Part shown: piece after piece, positions 1-8,161 of the stretch
Numbering within the stretch: the stretch's first letter is position 1
How the letters are laid out: each line of letters starts with the position of its first letter
NCBI RefSeq assembly: GCF_022484225.1
Contig: NZ_JAKVLT010000001.1
Span: 62,001-126,000, forward strand
Length of the DNA stretch: 64,000 nucleotides
Reading direction: 5' to 3'
Origin: Pseudoramibacter sp.
GTDB lineage: Bacteria; Bacillota; Clostridia; Eubacteriales; Eubacteriaceae
The notes under the pieces: model-generated
Seen by the model: only the letters and a program-made list of their open reading frames with translations
The model's database searches: none
What the model was told of the DNA's origin: nothing
Made by a program: the position numbers and the translations under genes

Positions 1-893
1 TCTGCTGACAATTCCGAACCCTGTCCCGTTTCAAAATACATCACATTCGGTCCGGTGCTGACCCCTTTTGTCATCATGAGATCGTGGCCGTCCTGGAGCA
101 ATTGCGCGGTTACGCCAAAAGCTTCATTGCCTTTCTGTGACCCCGCAATGGACTGGAACATCAGATCAACCGGGGCATTCATCTTTTCGATGGCTTCCAT
201 CTGGGTTGAAATATGGGCTAACACACTGCACTGTGTCGGAATGTCCCATTTGACCCGAAATTCATGAAACGTTTTTAAAATCCGCGCCACGTTTTCAACA
301 GAATCATCGACGGGGTTAAGACCCAAAACCGCGTCACCGCATCCAACACTGAAGCCTTCCATCGTCGATGCCATGATGCCGTCGATATCATCGGTCGTAT
401 GGTTCGGCTGAAGTCTTGAAGAGAATGTCCCTGGAAGACCGATCGTCGTATTGCAGTGGGCTGTTACCCGGATTTTGCTGGCCGCGTAAACTAAGTCCAA
501 ATTGGTCATCAATTTGCAGACAGCTGAGACCATTTCGCTCGTCAGTCCCCGGGACGCTCTGCGAATCATTTCGCCTGTCGTGTGTTCATCCAAAAGCCAT
601 TCCCGGAATTCTCCAACAGTTTTATTTTTAATTTCATCGTAAATGTTCTCGTTGATATCATCCTGGATAATCCGGGTTACTTCATCTTCTTCGTAAGGCA
701 CCGCCGGATGATTGCGTACTTCTCCCATGGTGATTTGAGAGAGCACCGTTTTTGCAGCAACTCTTTCTTCAGCAGATTCTGCCGCAATTCCTGCCAGTTT
801 ATCCCCTGACTTTTCCTCGTTTGCCTTTGCCATAACTTCCCTGAGAGAAGTGAAGGTATAACTGTGTCCAAATAGATGTGTTTTTAGAATCAT
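1..893 (-). CDS. eutB: Ethanolamine ammonia-lyase large subunit, 3' part cut by window edge
   Basis: This is the catalytic large subunit of the adenosylcobalamin-dependent enzyme that splits ethanolamine into acetaldehyde and ammonia. Translating the minus strand from the ATG at 893 gives about 297 open codons starting MILKTHLFGHSYTF, running off the window; the usual length is about 455, so roughly a third is missing. Family-like stretches include GMIRRASRGLTSEMVSAVCK-type sequence and VGCGDAVLGLNPVDDS, with DLMFQSIAGSQKGNEAFGV further on. A clear Shine-Dalgarno site (AGAGGAGG) precedes the start. It follows eutA by 35 bases, the order known from Firmicutes eut operons, where eutC normally comes next. 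The gene is easily missed because it has no stop codon in the window. Confidence 0.95.
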   Translation of the reverse strand, partial: MILKTHLFGHSYTFTSLREVMAKANEEKSGDKLAGIAAESAEERVAAKTVLSQITMGEVRNHPAVPYEEDEVTRIIQDDINENIYDEIKNKTVGEFREWLLDEHTTGEMIRRASRGLTSEMVSAVCKLMTNLDLVYAASKIRVTAHCNTTIGLPGTFSSRLQPNHTTDDIDGIMASTMEGFSVGCGDAVLGLNPVDDSVENVARILKTFHEFRVKWDIPTQCSVLAHISTQMEAIEKMNAPVDLMFQSIAGSQKGNEAFGVTAQLLQDGHDLMMTKGVSTGPNVMYFETGQGSELSA

Positions 894-928
894 CTTTCCT
901 CCTCTGTTCATCTCTTATGTGATGCTGT

Positions 929-2356
929 TCATGAATTAAACACAATGGTTTTAATAATCACCGGGCAAACACGCCCGCCTGCCACTGGTTCGCCGATGTC
1001 TATATAATCGCCGGTATCTGCATACAATCCGTCTAAAGAAATGACCGGATGTTCCCGACCGACCAATAAGCTCAGCGCGTTGCCCAGGACTTTGCCAATA
1101 TCATTTTCCGTGATCACAATCAGCGGTGCCGACCGCTTTAATACCTTCTCCGTCCCATCCACAATCGTTTGAGCCAAAGTTTGAATTTCGGCAAAAGTCT
1201 GTGTATTTTGAGCCGATAAAGCGATGGCAACGGGACTGGTCTCGCCGTTTCCCAATAGAACCGGCATTTCCCGCTGAATGGTTTGTGTGATCTTCCCTGG
1301 TGTATCCTCATCCTCCTCTCTGATTTTTAAGACTGGTATATTCTTTATCGGCAGCAAACCCGCTTCATAACGGATCGTACTGCCGCTGACATTCATGGTA
1401 TGGCTGCCGGCACCCACGACGGTTGCCCGAATGGTTTCCCGGGACGGGTAGGTTTCAACAGTAGAAAAAGCTTTTTCTTCCCGCACAGCCTGAGCCAGTA
1501 AATTGCCAATATCTCCATAGGGAAAGCTTCCCGATGGATGTTCATAAAGACACGCAGCTACGCCACCCGAGAACGTGATGCCGTCCAAATGAATAGACGT
1601 ATCCAAGGGATCACCGCCGTTGGTGTAAAGCGCATCGTGACCGGCTTCTCTGGGTTTCAGATTGAGAGCCTGAGCCAAATCCGATGCCAGCTGCCGGCAT
1701 ATTTTTTTAAGTTTTTCGACATCGGCCTGATCTCCTCTATGAATCGGCTGTCCCATTTTTTCTGCGCGCCGTTCTAGGTCCGGAAAGATATTTTTAATGC
1801 GCCCTTCTTCCACCGTGATCAGACGTCCGCCAATATTGAGACATGATGTTCCCATGAGGCGGCCGTTCTGATAAACGGCGATATTGGAAGTGCCGCCGCC
1901 AATATCAATATTGGCGATGGTTTTTTCTTGTTCTCTGGACAAAACGTCCGTTCCTGCCCCACGAGCCGACAGCACGGACTCCAAATCAGGGCCGGCAGTT
2001 GCGACGACAAAGTCTCCTGCCATGTCGCTCAATTCTTCGATAACGGAATCTGCGTTGTCTTTTCGCGCCGAATCTCCTGTAATGATGACCGCCCCAGTTT
2101 GGAGATCTTCAGGCTTGATCCCAGCCTTCTGATATTCTTTTTGCATGATCGCTTTCACCGCTGCCGTATCAATTGCAGCCATGGATTGAAGCGGTGTGAA
2201 ATAAATTGCTGATTTGTAAATGACTCGCTTATCGACAATTTTGATTCGCGGCACCCGATAGCTTCCTGCCAGATTTCGAATGGTCAGCTCACTGAAAATG
2301 AGCTGTGTCGTTGATGTGCCGATATCAATGCCCACACTTTTGATTTTTTCAGACAT
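929..2356 (-). CDS. eutA: Ethanolamine ammonia-lyase reactivating factor EutA
   Basis: EutA is an ATP-dependent chaperone-like factor that exchanges damaged cobalamin out of ethanolamine ammonia-lyase. The 475-residue product matches the usual family length of about 470. The N-terminus VGIDIGTSTTQLIFS is the phosphate-1 loop of the actin/Hsp70-like ATPase fold, and NIDIGGGTSNIAVYQNG (about 150-165) is the second phosphate loop. The start is supported by AAGGAGCG a few bases upstream. It lies between eutW and eutB. The 350-base gap upstream carries two antiterminator/terminator units, so expression probably depends on EutV activated by ethanolamine. Confidence 0.95.
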   Translation of the reverse strand: MSEKIKSVGIDIGTSTTQLIFSELTIRNLAGSYRVPRIKIVDKRVIYKSAIYFTPLQSMAAIDTAAVKAIMQKEYQKAGIKPEDLQTGAVIITGDSARKDNADSVIEELSDMAGDFVVATAGPDLESVLSARGAGTDVLSREQEKTIANIDIGGGTSNIAVYQNGRLMGTSCLNIGGRLITVEEGRIKNIFPDLERRAEKMGQPIHRGDQADVEKLKKICRQLASDLAQALNLKPREAGHDALYTNGGDPLDTSIHLDGITFSGGVAACLYEHPSGSFPYGDIGNLLAQAVREEKAFSTVETYPSRETIRATVVGAGSHTMNVSGSTIRYEAGLLPIKNIPVLKIREEDEDTPGKITQTIQREMPVLLGNGETSPVAIALSAQNTQTFAEIQTLAQTIVDGTEKVLKRSAPLIVITENDIGKVLGNALSLLVGREHPVISLDGLYADTGDYIDIGEPVAGGRVCPVIIKTIVFNS

Positions 2357-2377
2357 ACTGAAACCTCGCTCCTTCCT

Positions 2378-2468
2378 AAAAACAGAAAAGCCGAACGATC
2401 ATAAGATTAATACTTATGCCGTCCGGCTTTCCTAACTGGACTCCGCGGAAAACGCCTCATCACGCCCC
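2378..2468 (-). promoter_or_regulatory. ANTAR-type double hairpin with terminator directly before eutA
   Basis: On the minus strand, hairpin P1 pairs GGGGCGT with GCGTTTT around the six-base loop GATGAG (2449-2468). Hairpin P2 pairs GTCCAGTT with AGCCGGAC around a TAGGAA-type loop (2421-2441). The 3' arm of P2 is also the 5' arm of a terminator (2378-2429) that ends in TTTTCTGTTTTT. P2 and the terminator are therefore mutually exclusive, as in EutV-controlled leaders, where binding of two hexaloops prevents termination. The loops fit the known pattern (G at position 4, purines at 5 and 6), although position 1 is not A. Binding by EutV is inferred from the adjacent genes. Confidence 0.75.
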
Positions 2469-2530
2469 ACGTTGTATTTTTAATTAATATAATATTTGTT
2501 GATTTCGGTTCTGATAATTTGCATTTTTCA

Positions 2531-2554
2531 GCAGTGGCGCCCACACACCACTGC
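2531..2554 (-). other. Isolated stable hairpin between the two eut leaders
   Basis: Nine base pairs (GCAGTGGTG with CGCCACTGC) close the six-base loop TGTGGG. The loop has G at position 4 followed by two purines, like the ANTAR loops on either side, but no U-run or competing terminator follows. It may be an extra EutV contact point or a processing/stability element; no known riboswitch class was recognised. Confidence 0.4.
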
Positions 2555-2610
2555 ATCCAAATGCGAGGAATGAATAAATAAGTTGATGATATTGAACCCC
2601 GGTCTTTGAC

Positions 2611-2702
2611 AAAAAAAGACCGGACAATCAAAAGACAGAATTCTGTCTTCTCATTGTCCGGCCCTCGTGACCAGAACCTTCGCAAACGGTGCCTCGTCGC
2701 AC
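2611..2702 (-). promoter_or_regulatory. ANTAR-type double hairpin with terminator directly after eutW
   Basis: Starting 8 bases after the eutW stop, P1 pairs GTGC with GCAC around the loop GACGAG (2689-2702), extended by CGCA/TGCG. P2 pairs TCTGGTC with GGCCGGA around ACGAG (2657-2675). The P2 3' arm overlaps a very strong terminator at 2611-2661: CCGGACAAT pairs with ATTGTCCGG, with an inner AGACAGAA/TTCTGTCT stem, followed by seven T. The layout is that of an EutV antitermination target. It should keep transcription from eutVW from reaching eutA unless EutV is phosphorylated. Confidence 0.8.
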
Positions 2703-2709
2703 GCTGCGC

Positions 2710-4146
2710 TTAGTTATCTGTATTATGGCTTTTCCTTGCCTGTTGTTTGATTTTTTCAATTTGCATTTTTTCCATTTCCGGAGAATAATTTGCAAATTTA
2801 ATTTCAATTTCTGTGCCCTTTTGATTTGACACAATATTAATGCCGCCGTGAAGTTTATCTCTGACCATGGATTTGACAATCGACAGGCCAAGACTTTCCG
2901 GCCTTTTTTCCGTGGTGTCAAAACCGCAGCCATTATCTTTAATAATAATCGTCGAATACACTTCTGTATGCTTGATGCTAATGACGATCAGGCCACTATC
3001 TCGATCTTTGAAAGCGTACTTCATTGAATTCTGTACAATTTCGTTCACCACCAGTGCGATGGTCGTCGAAATATCTGACGGCACATAGAAATCATCTCCC
3101 TCGATCAAAATGTCAATCTGTTTTTCAGGATCTGCCGTCATCATCATATTCTGCCGAATATTTTCAATGACTTTGAGAATTTTGACATCACTGCTCACGC
3201 TCTGGGACAAAACTTCATGAGTTCCTGCAATCGAAAGAATCCGAAGCATGCATTTGTCCAGCGCCTCTCTAGTTTCTTCGTTTTTGGAACGGCGTCTCTG
3301 AAGCCGAAGCAGGGAGGCCACCGTTTGGAGGTTGTTTTTAATGCGGTGATGAATTTCCTTCATTGCCACAGATTTTAAAATAATCTCATTTTCCTGGCGC
3401 CGTTCCCGGGTGATGTCTTTAATCAGAACGACAAAACTGCCATCCCCATCGTTGATCCGAACGTGGCGCACCACCAGGTAATTGTCGCCGCACTGGACTT
3501 CCTGTTTGAGCAGCCATTCGCTGTGGTTGATCCCTGATTTAATGAGACTGAATGCCCTGTAAGGACGCCCGATAGGATTTTCGATAAAGCCTAAACGCTG
3601 ATAAAGTTTAATCGACCACTGATTGGCGTACCGGATCATGCCCCGTTGATCGACGATCATCATGCCTTCTTCAAGGTATTCCATCAAATGCATCCGCTGC
3701 TCGGCACTCATCGCGCGTATCAAAACTTCTGCCTCTTTTCGCTCTTCGGGCTCTTTTAAGGCCTTCTCTTTGATCAGCACGCCAATGAGATGATCTGTTG
3801 TCTGACTATGTATTGGTTCTACTGTTTGAATCACACACTTTCCTTCCTGGGTTATCGCTTTCATGCGCTTAACATTACTGTCTTTCCGGATACTCTGAGC
3901 CACGGCCGGTTCATAGATTTCCGAAGCCAATTCTCCGACGACACTTTTTTCGTAACTGGACTGGCACACAACTGGTTTTGCTTCCGCCACGACGATAACC
4001 TTTCCGTTTGTCGTCGGGCAGTCAATAAACACATCGGCCTCTACAAGGTTTGCAATCGTCGGCAGCCAGTTGGCCATATTCTCAATTTCTTCGATATCTG
4101 TTTCTGACAGCGCCGTGTAATGCCGACATAAGCTTTCAATCGTCAT
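2710..4146 (-). CDS. eutW: Ethanolamine-sensing histidine kinase EutW
   Basis: Soluble sensor kinase of 478 residues with no membrane segment, expected to sense ethanolamine in the cytosol and phosphorylate EutV. An N-terminal sensor region (about 1-150) is followed by a PAS-like domain (about 150-255). The phosphoacceptor box of the HisKA_2 type is visible as KEIHHRIKNNLQTVASLL (about 268-285). The HATPase domain carries NEIVQNSMKYAF (N box) and DNGCGF (G1). Its start overlaps the eutV stop by 4 bases (ATGA), so the two are co-translated. The transcript then enters the ANTAR terminator 8 bases after the stop. Confidence 0.93.
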   Translation of the reverse strand: MTIESLCRHYTALSETDIEEIENMANWLPTIANLVEADVFIDCPTTNGKVIVVAEAKPVVCQSSYEKSVVGELASEIYEPAVAQSIRKDSNVKRMKAITQEGKCVIQTVEPIHSQTTDHLIGVLIKEKALKEPEERKEAEVLIRAMSAEQRMHLMEYLEEGMMIVDQRGMIRYANQWSIKLYQRLGFIENPIGRPYRAFSLIKSGINHSEWLLKQEVQCGDNYLVVRHVRINDGDGSFVVLIKDITRERRQENEIILKSVAMKEIHHRIKNNLQTVASLLRLQRRRSKNEETREALDKCMLRILSIAGTHEVLSQSVSSDVKILKVIENIRQNMMMTADPEKQIDILIEGDDFYVPSDISTTIALVVNEIVQNSMKYAFKDRDSGLIVISIKHTEVYSTIIIKDNGCGFDTTEKRPESLGLSIVKSMVRDKLHGGINIVSNQKGTEIEIKFANYSPEMEKMQIEKIKQQARKSHNTDN

Positions 4147-4739
4147 GGCCTGAGCCCCGCTCTTTTCAAAATAAACTGCGCCACCTGAACCATCGGGATG
4201 TTTTTATCCTGGCTGATCTCCCGCAGATAATTATATGCCTTTTCCTCAGAAAGATTGCCTTTCTGCATAAGCCATCCCTTTGATTTTTCAATGATAATGC
4301 GGCTTTTCAAACGGTTGGTCATACTTTCAACTTTTTCTTCAAGCTGCTGGCAGACCCGTGTTTTATTACGGGCCATTTCAATGGTCGGTTCCAGGGCACT
4401 TTCGTTAATCGGTTTAACCAGATAACCGCTGATGCCGCAGGCTTTTGCTTTTTCGATGTAATCGTGATCCGTATAGGCTGTCAGAAGAATTATGGTCTGT
4501 GCCAGCTTTTCATCACAAATCATTTCAGTCACAGATAAGCCGTCCAGCAAGGGCATTTTGATATCCATGAAAACCAGATCCGGTTTCTTTTCCCGGCAGG
4601 TTAAAATCGCATCGTAACCGTCGCCAGCTTCGCCGACAACTTTATAACCGCGCATTTCGAGCATTTCAGATAAATCCATGCGTAAAATTGGTTCATCGTC
4701 TACAATGACGACTGTGCATTTCCTTCCATCATCCATCAT
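4143..4739 (-). CDS. eutV: ANTAR-domain antitermination response regulator EutV
   Basis: Response regulator that binds RNA rather than DNA and releases transcription of eut genes when phosphorylated by EutW. The receiver domain shows VVIVDDEPILR, the phosphorylated Asp in LVFMDIKMP, LLTAYTDHDY and the Lys in YLVKPI. A coiled linker (ARNKTRVCQQLEEKVE) leads to the ANTAR domain (IIEKSKGWLMQKGNLSEEKAYNYLREISQ, about 150-180). The open frame reaches back to 4790, but AGGGGG lies just before the paired ATGs at 4739 and 4736, giving about 198 residues as in known EutV. Overlaps eutW. Confidence 0.93.
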   Translation of the reverse strand: MMDDGRKCTVVIVDDEPILRMDLSEMLEMRGYKVVGEAGDGYDAILTCREKKPDLVFMDIKMPLLDGLSVTEMICDEKLAQTIILLTAYTDHDYIEKAKACGISGYLVKPINESALEPTIEMARNKTRVCQQLEEKVESMTNRLKSRIIIEKSKGWLMQKGNLSEEKAYNYLREISQDKNIPMVQVAQFILKRAGLRP

Positions 4740-4809
4740 CTTCCCCCTCTCAGTGCACTGCACTTTTATATCCTCTTCTGTGCTGCACACTGCTCACATA
4801 CCGTTCAAT

Positions 4810-4845
4810 AAAAAATGCCCCTTTAATTGATTAAAATTAAAGGGC
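4810..4845 (-). terminator. Terminator in the eutV leader
   Basis: On the minus strand GCCCTTTAAT pairs with ATTAAAGGGGC, followed by ATTTTTT. It stands between the strong promoter at 4918-4946 and eutV, so it acts as an attenuator of the regulator genes. Unlike the two eutA leaders, I see no pair of ANTAR hexaloops overlapping it. Confidence 0.75.
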
Positions 4846-4917
4846 AGCGTCACTCACAAAGTATTCAATTTTTTACGAAACAGTATTGAATCGTTTAACA
4901 TTTCTTTTGATGGGTAT

Positions 4918-4946
4918 AGTATAATACGTTTTTAAACCTTTGTCAA
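4918..4946 (-). promoter_or_regulatory. Promoter of the eutVW operon
   Basis: TTGACA (4941-4946) and TATACT (4918-4923) are separated by exactly 17 bases on the minus strand, a near-consensus sigma-A promoter. Transcription would begin near 4911, leaving a leader of about 170 bases that contains the terminator at 4810-4845. Confidence 0.85.
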
Positions 4947-5012
4947 CTCAATTTTTTTGATTTTTCAGAATATTGTTTCTACTTTAACAAATTAAAAAGT
5001 TTAAACCGCTTT

Positions 5013-5936
5013 TCAATTTTCCATTTCTCCCACGTTTCTACCTAACTTTTTAGTCTCGTGAGGCCGATTGTCCTTCTTCCCCTTCGCGATCTGCATTGCG
5101 AACACCAGGGCCACGCCGATAAGGCAGGCGAAGGCGCTGAAGGTCGAGAGACTTAAAGGCGCCTGGGGGACTTTTAAAGTCGTCGGTCCCTGCACGATGG
5201 CGTAGAAGGAGCCGACCATCATCCCGAGAATGAACCACAGGGTCTGGGAACGGTAGCGTTCAAGGCAGAGCCGAATCACTTTCACCACAGACATGGCGCC
5301 GCAGATGATCCCGACACCGAACACCGCGGTCATCGGCAGGTATGAAAAGTTTAGGGCGAAGAGATGATGTACAGCGGTGATCACCGGAATGTACGCTCCA
5401 AAGACAAGTAGCAGGGTCGAGCCGGAGATCCCCGGAAGGAACATGGCCGAAATGGCGATCATCCCGATGAAAAACAGTTTGACCGCTGCGGCGCCGTTAA
5501 AGACGCTGAGATCCATCGCGGCTTTGCCGGCCCCGCCGTTCAATGCTGTCACTGCCGCCACGAGGCCGATGCCGATGGCAAAAAAGAGCAGGCCCAGAGG
5601 TCTGGGTTTAAACTGCTTTTTCTCTTCCAGAATGACGAGGGGGATCGCCCCGGCGATAAAGCCGATAAACACCGAACTGATGAAGTAGATGTGACTGGTG
5701 AACATCGTCCCCAATATCGTCGAGGCGATGCCCATGCCGATGAGCCACCCCAGCCCAAGCTTCAAAAGATAAATCAGCGCCGTTTTCCGCCGCTGTCCCT
5801 TCCCGAAAACCAGATCGTCAATACTGCCGATAAAGCGGTCGTAAAACCCCATAATAAATGCGACGGTGCCGCCGGAAACCCCCGGCACACTGTCTGCCAG
5901 AGCCATGCAAAACCCGTTGATTAGATTTCGAATCAT
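5013..5936 (-). CDS. DUF368 membrane protein, probable polyprenyl-phosphate transporter
   Basis: Integral membrane protein of 307 residues. The signature ADSVPGVSGGTVAFIMGFYDRFI near the N-terminus and the mirrored AMFLPGISGSTLLLVFGAY near 165-185 are typical of DUF368, which carries two inverted repeats each with a PGxSGxT loop. DUF368 proteins (PopT) are reported to return undecaprenyl phosphate across the membrane for reuse in cell-wall synthesis. Eight or more hydrophobic segments are visible. It lies downstream of the two-component system, separated by 97 bases. Family assignment is firm; transport role is from family knowledge. Confidence 0.87.
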   Translation of the reverse strand: MIRNLINGFCMALADSVPGVSGGTVAFIMGFYDRFIGSIDDLVFGKGQRRKTALIYLLKLGLGWLIGMGIASTILGTMFTSHIYFISSVFIGFIAGAIPLVILEEKKQFKPRPLGLLFFAIGIGLVAAVTALNGGAGKAAMDLSVFNGAAAVKLFFIGMIAISAMFLPGISGSTLLLVFGAYIPVITAVHHLFALNFSYLPMTAVFGVGIICGAMSVVKVIRLCLERYRSQTLWFILGMMVGSFYAIVQGPTTLKVPQAPLSLSTFSAFACLIGVALVFAMQIAKGKKDNRPHETKKLGRNVGEMEN

Positions 5937-6033
5937 TTGTTATTGCCTTTCCTGCTTTTTATTTTTTGATAGTGTTATCTTAGCAAGGCAGGCTAAACAA
6001 AATAAGAGACCTTTTATAAACAAATCATAAACG

Positions 6034-6759
6034 CTAATCCTGCTGGGGTCTGCTGTTCAGCCGGTAGCCAGCGCCCCAGACGGTTTCCAAAATCTTGGGA
6101 TTTTTGCTGTCGTCTTCGATTTTGCTGCGGATGCGGTTGATGTGCACCATGATGGTCGCGTTGTCCCCGAAATAATCGAGGCCCCAGACTTTTTCATAAA
6201 GCTGTTCTTTTGAAAAGACGATGTTTGGATTTTCGGCCATGAATTTAAGGAGTTCAAATTCCCGGTTCGGCAGGCGGATTTCCGTATCGCCCTTGTACAC
6301 TTTCCAGCTGTCCGGCAGAATGCGCAGATCCTGAATGACGATTTCCTTTGGCTTTTGTTCTGCTGTTTCTGAGTTTCCGCCCTTCAGCCGGTCGTACTGG
6401 CGCAGATTGGCGTTGACCCGGGCCACCAGTTCCATCGGATCGAAGGGTTTCGTGATGTAATCGTCGGCGCCGGTGCCGAATCCCCGGACTTTATCGACGG
6501 ATTCGGTCCGCGCCGTCACCATCAGAATCGGCAGGTCGTATTTTTTCCGGATCTCTTCACACAGGGCGTAGCCGCTTTTCCCCGGCAGCATGAGATCCAA
6601 AAGAATCAAACTGATGTGCTGTTCTTCTATCGCGGCCATGACCCCTTTGCCGTCGGCCAGGGCGCACACGCCGTAGCCCGCGGCTTTCAAATAGGCCGTT
6701 TCAATCGTCCGGATATCCGGATCGTCTTCTACTATTAAAATTTTACGCTGCTTATCCAT
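6034..6759 (-). CDS. OmpR-family DNA-binding response regulator
   Basis: A 241-residue regulator with an N-terminal receiver domain: LIVEDDPDIR acid pocket, phosphorylated Asp in LILLDLMLPGKSGY, Thr in LMVTARTES and Lys in YITKPFDPMEL. A C-terminal winged-helix DNA-binding domain includes LPNREFELLKFMAENPNIVFSKEQLYEKVWG and a recognition helix region around TIMVHINRIRSKIE. It overlaps the kinase gene by 8 bases, so the two form a cognate pair. Sequence style resembles VanR/CssR-type regulators; the target is unknown. Confidence 0.92.
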   Translation of the reverse strand: MDKQRKILIVEDDPDIRTIETAYLKAAGYGVCALADGKGVMAAIEEQHISLILLDLMLPGKSGYALCEEIRKKYDLPILMVTARTESVDKVRGFGTGADDYITKPFDPMELVARVNANLRQYDRLKGGNSETAEQKPKEIVIQDLRILPDSWKVYKGDTEIRLPNREFELLKFMAENPNIVFSKEQLYEKVWGLDYFGDNATIMVHINRIRSKIEDDSKNPKILETVWGAGYRLNSRPQQD

Positions 6760-7954
6760 CGTTTTCCTCTGTCTTTTCGTTATTTTTCACAAGGGGCAGC
6801 CGCAGGATTACCTGCAGTCCCGGTACATTTTCTGCGGACACAGTGCCGCCCATGGCCTCGACGAGATACTTCACGATATAAAGGCCGAGGCCGTTGCCTT
6901 CTTTCTGACTCCGGGAAGCGTCTTCCCGATAAAATTCTTCAAATAAATGAGGCAGATTTTCTTTCGAGACCCCTTTGCCGTCGTCCCATACGGATAAAAC
7001 AGCTGCATCGTCGGCAGAAGCCGTGAGCTGCACTTTGATATGCACAGGCGAAGTTCCCGCGTACTTGATGCTATTTTCAACGAGGTTGTCCAAAACCCGG
7101 GCCATCTGTTCCGGGTCGATCTGAACGGGAAAGGCCATGTCCAGCGGCGGCAGCAGCTGAAGCTGCGCGCTGTCCGGATTTAACACTTCCTGTTTGCCCT
7201 TGCAGTAGGCCGTCACAAAACCTTTGAGTTCCACAGGAACCAGTTCCAAGGGCATGCTGCCCGTTTCCATCTTCGAAAAATAGAACAGCCGCCTCAGCAG
7301 CGTTTCCATCTCTTCCGCCCGGCGGTCGGCAATTGTGAGAAACTGTCGCTGCATCTCCGGCGTGTCGGCCACCCCGTCCAAAAGCCCCTTCACCGTGCCG
7401 TGAATGGCCGTCAGCGGGGTCCTTAAATCGTGGGAGATGCCGACAATAAGATTCGTTCGCATTTTTTCATACCGGGCATTTTTCTCCTGCTCCTCGAGAA
7501 TCCCCGCCTGCATGAGATTAAAAGTATCGCACAGATCTTCAAATTCCCGGTCACCCGTATATTCAATTTTTTCTTTAAAATTCCCCTTCCGCACCCGCTC
7601 GGCGCCTTCTTCCAGCGCCTCTACCGGCACCATGAGGTGATTGGACAGCCGCTTTGTGAAAATCTGGCTGATGATGATGAACCCGGCCACGCAGATCACA
7701 AGGTCTGCTCCGACCAGCGCGTTGAAATAGGGATTCTTGATCGTATTGTCGAAAAAGACGGATTTGATGTCGTGTTCGTCCAGTTCGCCGTGCTTCTGAG
7801 ACAGGCGCTGGGCCTGAGCCACAAAGCGTTCCTCTAAATGATCGGTGTACAGTTTGGCGCAGCCTATCGTCGCGCCGATCATTAGGGCCAGAATCAACAG
7901 GACCATGATGGTATTGGATGCAAAAATGCGTTTTCGAATCGTCGGATTTTTCAT
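6752..7954 (-). CDS. Membrane sensor histidine kinase
   Basis: Partner kinase of the regulator at 6034-6759, 400 residues. Two membrane segments (about 12-32 and 82-102) bracket a short extracytoplasmic part of about 50 residues. A HAMP domain follows (about 105-155), then the H-box GISHDLRTPLTAIHG (His near 173), N box LVENSIKYA, G1 DDGKGV and G2 EGNGLGLYIV. The start has AAAGGAGG upstream. A TATAAT at 7975-7980 lies close to the start, with no good -35 box, so the promoter is uncertain. Confidence 0.9.
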   Translation of the reverse strand: MKNPTIRKRIFASNTIMVLLILALMIGATIGCAKLYTDHLEERFVAQAQRLSQKHGELDEHDIKSVFFDNTIKNPYFNALVGADLVICVAGFIIISQIFTKRLSNHLMVPVEALEEGAERVRKGNFKEKIEYTGDREFEDLCDTFNLMQAGILEEQEKNARYEKMRTNLIVGISHDLRTPLTAIHGTVKGLLDGVADTPEMQRQFLTIADRRAEEMETLLRRLFYFSKMETGSMPLELVPVELKGFVTAYCKGKQEVLNPDSAQLQLLPPLDMAFPVQIDPEQMARVLDNLVENSIKYAGTSPVHIKVQLTASADDAAVLSVWDDGKGVSKENLPHLFEEFYREDASRSQKEGNGLGLYIVKYLVEAMGGTVSAENVPGLQVILRLPLVKNNEKTEENDG

Positions 7955-8027
7955 GGCAGCCTCCTTTTTTAAACATTATAGCTTAAATCCGAAGGGCCGC
8001 TTTTAAACAATTTCTAAAATCTTGACA

Positions 8028-8052
8028 AAAAAAGGCTTTCTGTACGAAAGCC
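8028..8052 (-). terminator. Left copy of a terminator hairpin split by the insertion sequence
   Basis: GGCTTTC pairs with GAAAGCC around TGTAC; on the minus strand the hairpin is followed by TTTTTTT. The last base of the stem on the IS side comes from the end of the element. This copy still has its minus-strand T-run and would stop antisense transcripts leaving the element before the kinase gene. Confidence 0.75.
8035..8051 (+). repeat. Left target-site duplication of the IS element
   Basis: GCTTTCTGTACGAAAGC, identical to 9624-9640. The duplicated 17 bases are themselves a palindrome, the stem-loop of a former bidirectional terminator. Confidence 0.85.
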
Positions 8053-8065
8053 TCAGACTGTCGAC

Positions 8066-8096
8066 AAAGTCCGAAGATTTTACTTCGGACTTTTTT
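8066..8096 (+). terminator. Terminator inside the left end of the IS element
   Basis: AAAGTCCGAAG pairs with CTTCGGACTTT around ATTTTA and is followed by more T on the plus strand. It lies between the element's left end and the transposase start and should block transcription entering from outside. Confidence 0.75.
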
Positions 8097-8161
8097 CTTT
8101 GCAAGAAAGCAGAAATCAAGCATTGCTTTGTATAATTAATAAAAAAATTAAGGACAATGCC

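Noticed and set aside
2531..2554. Cobalamin riboswitch in the eut leader
   Set aside because: Only a GCCACTG-like string inside a hairpin; no B12 box or the other conserved segments are present.
4861..4900. ANTAR hairpins in the eutV leader
   Set aside because: A quasi-palindrome (GTATTCAAT/ATTGAATC) is present, but no six-base loop with G at position 4 overlaps the terminator.
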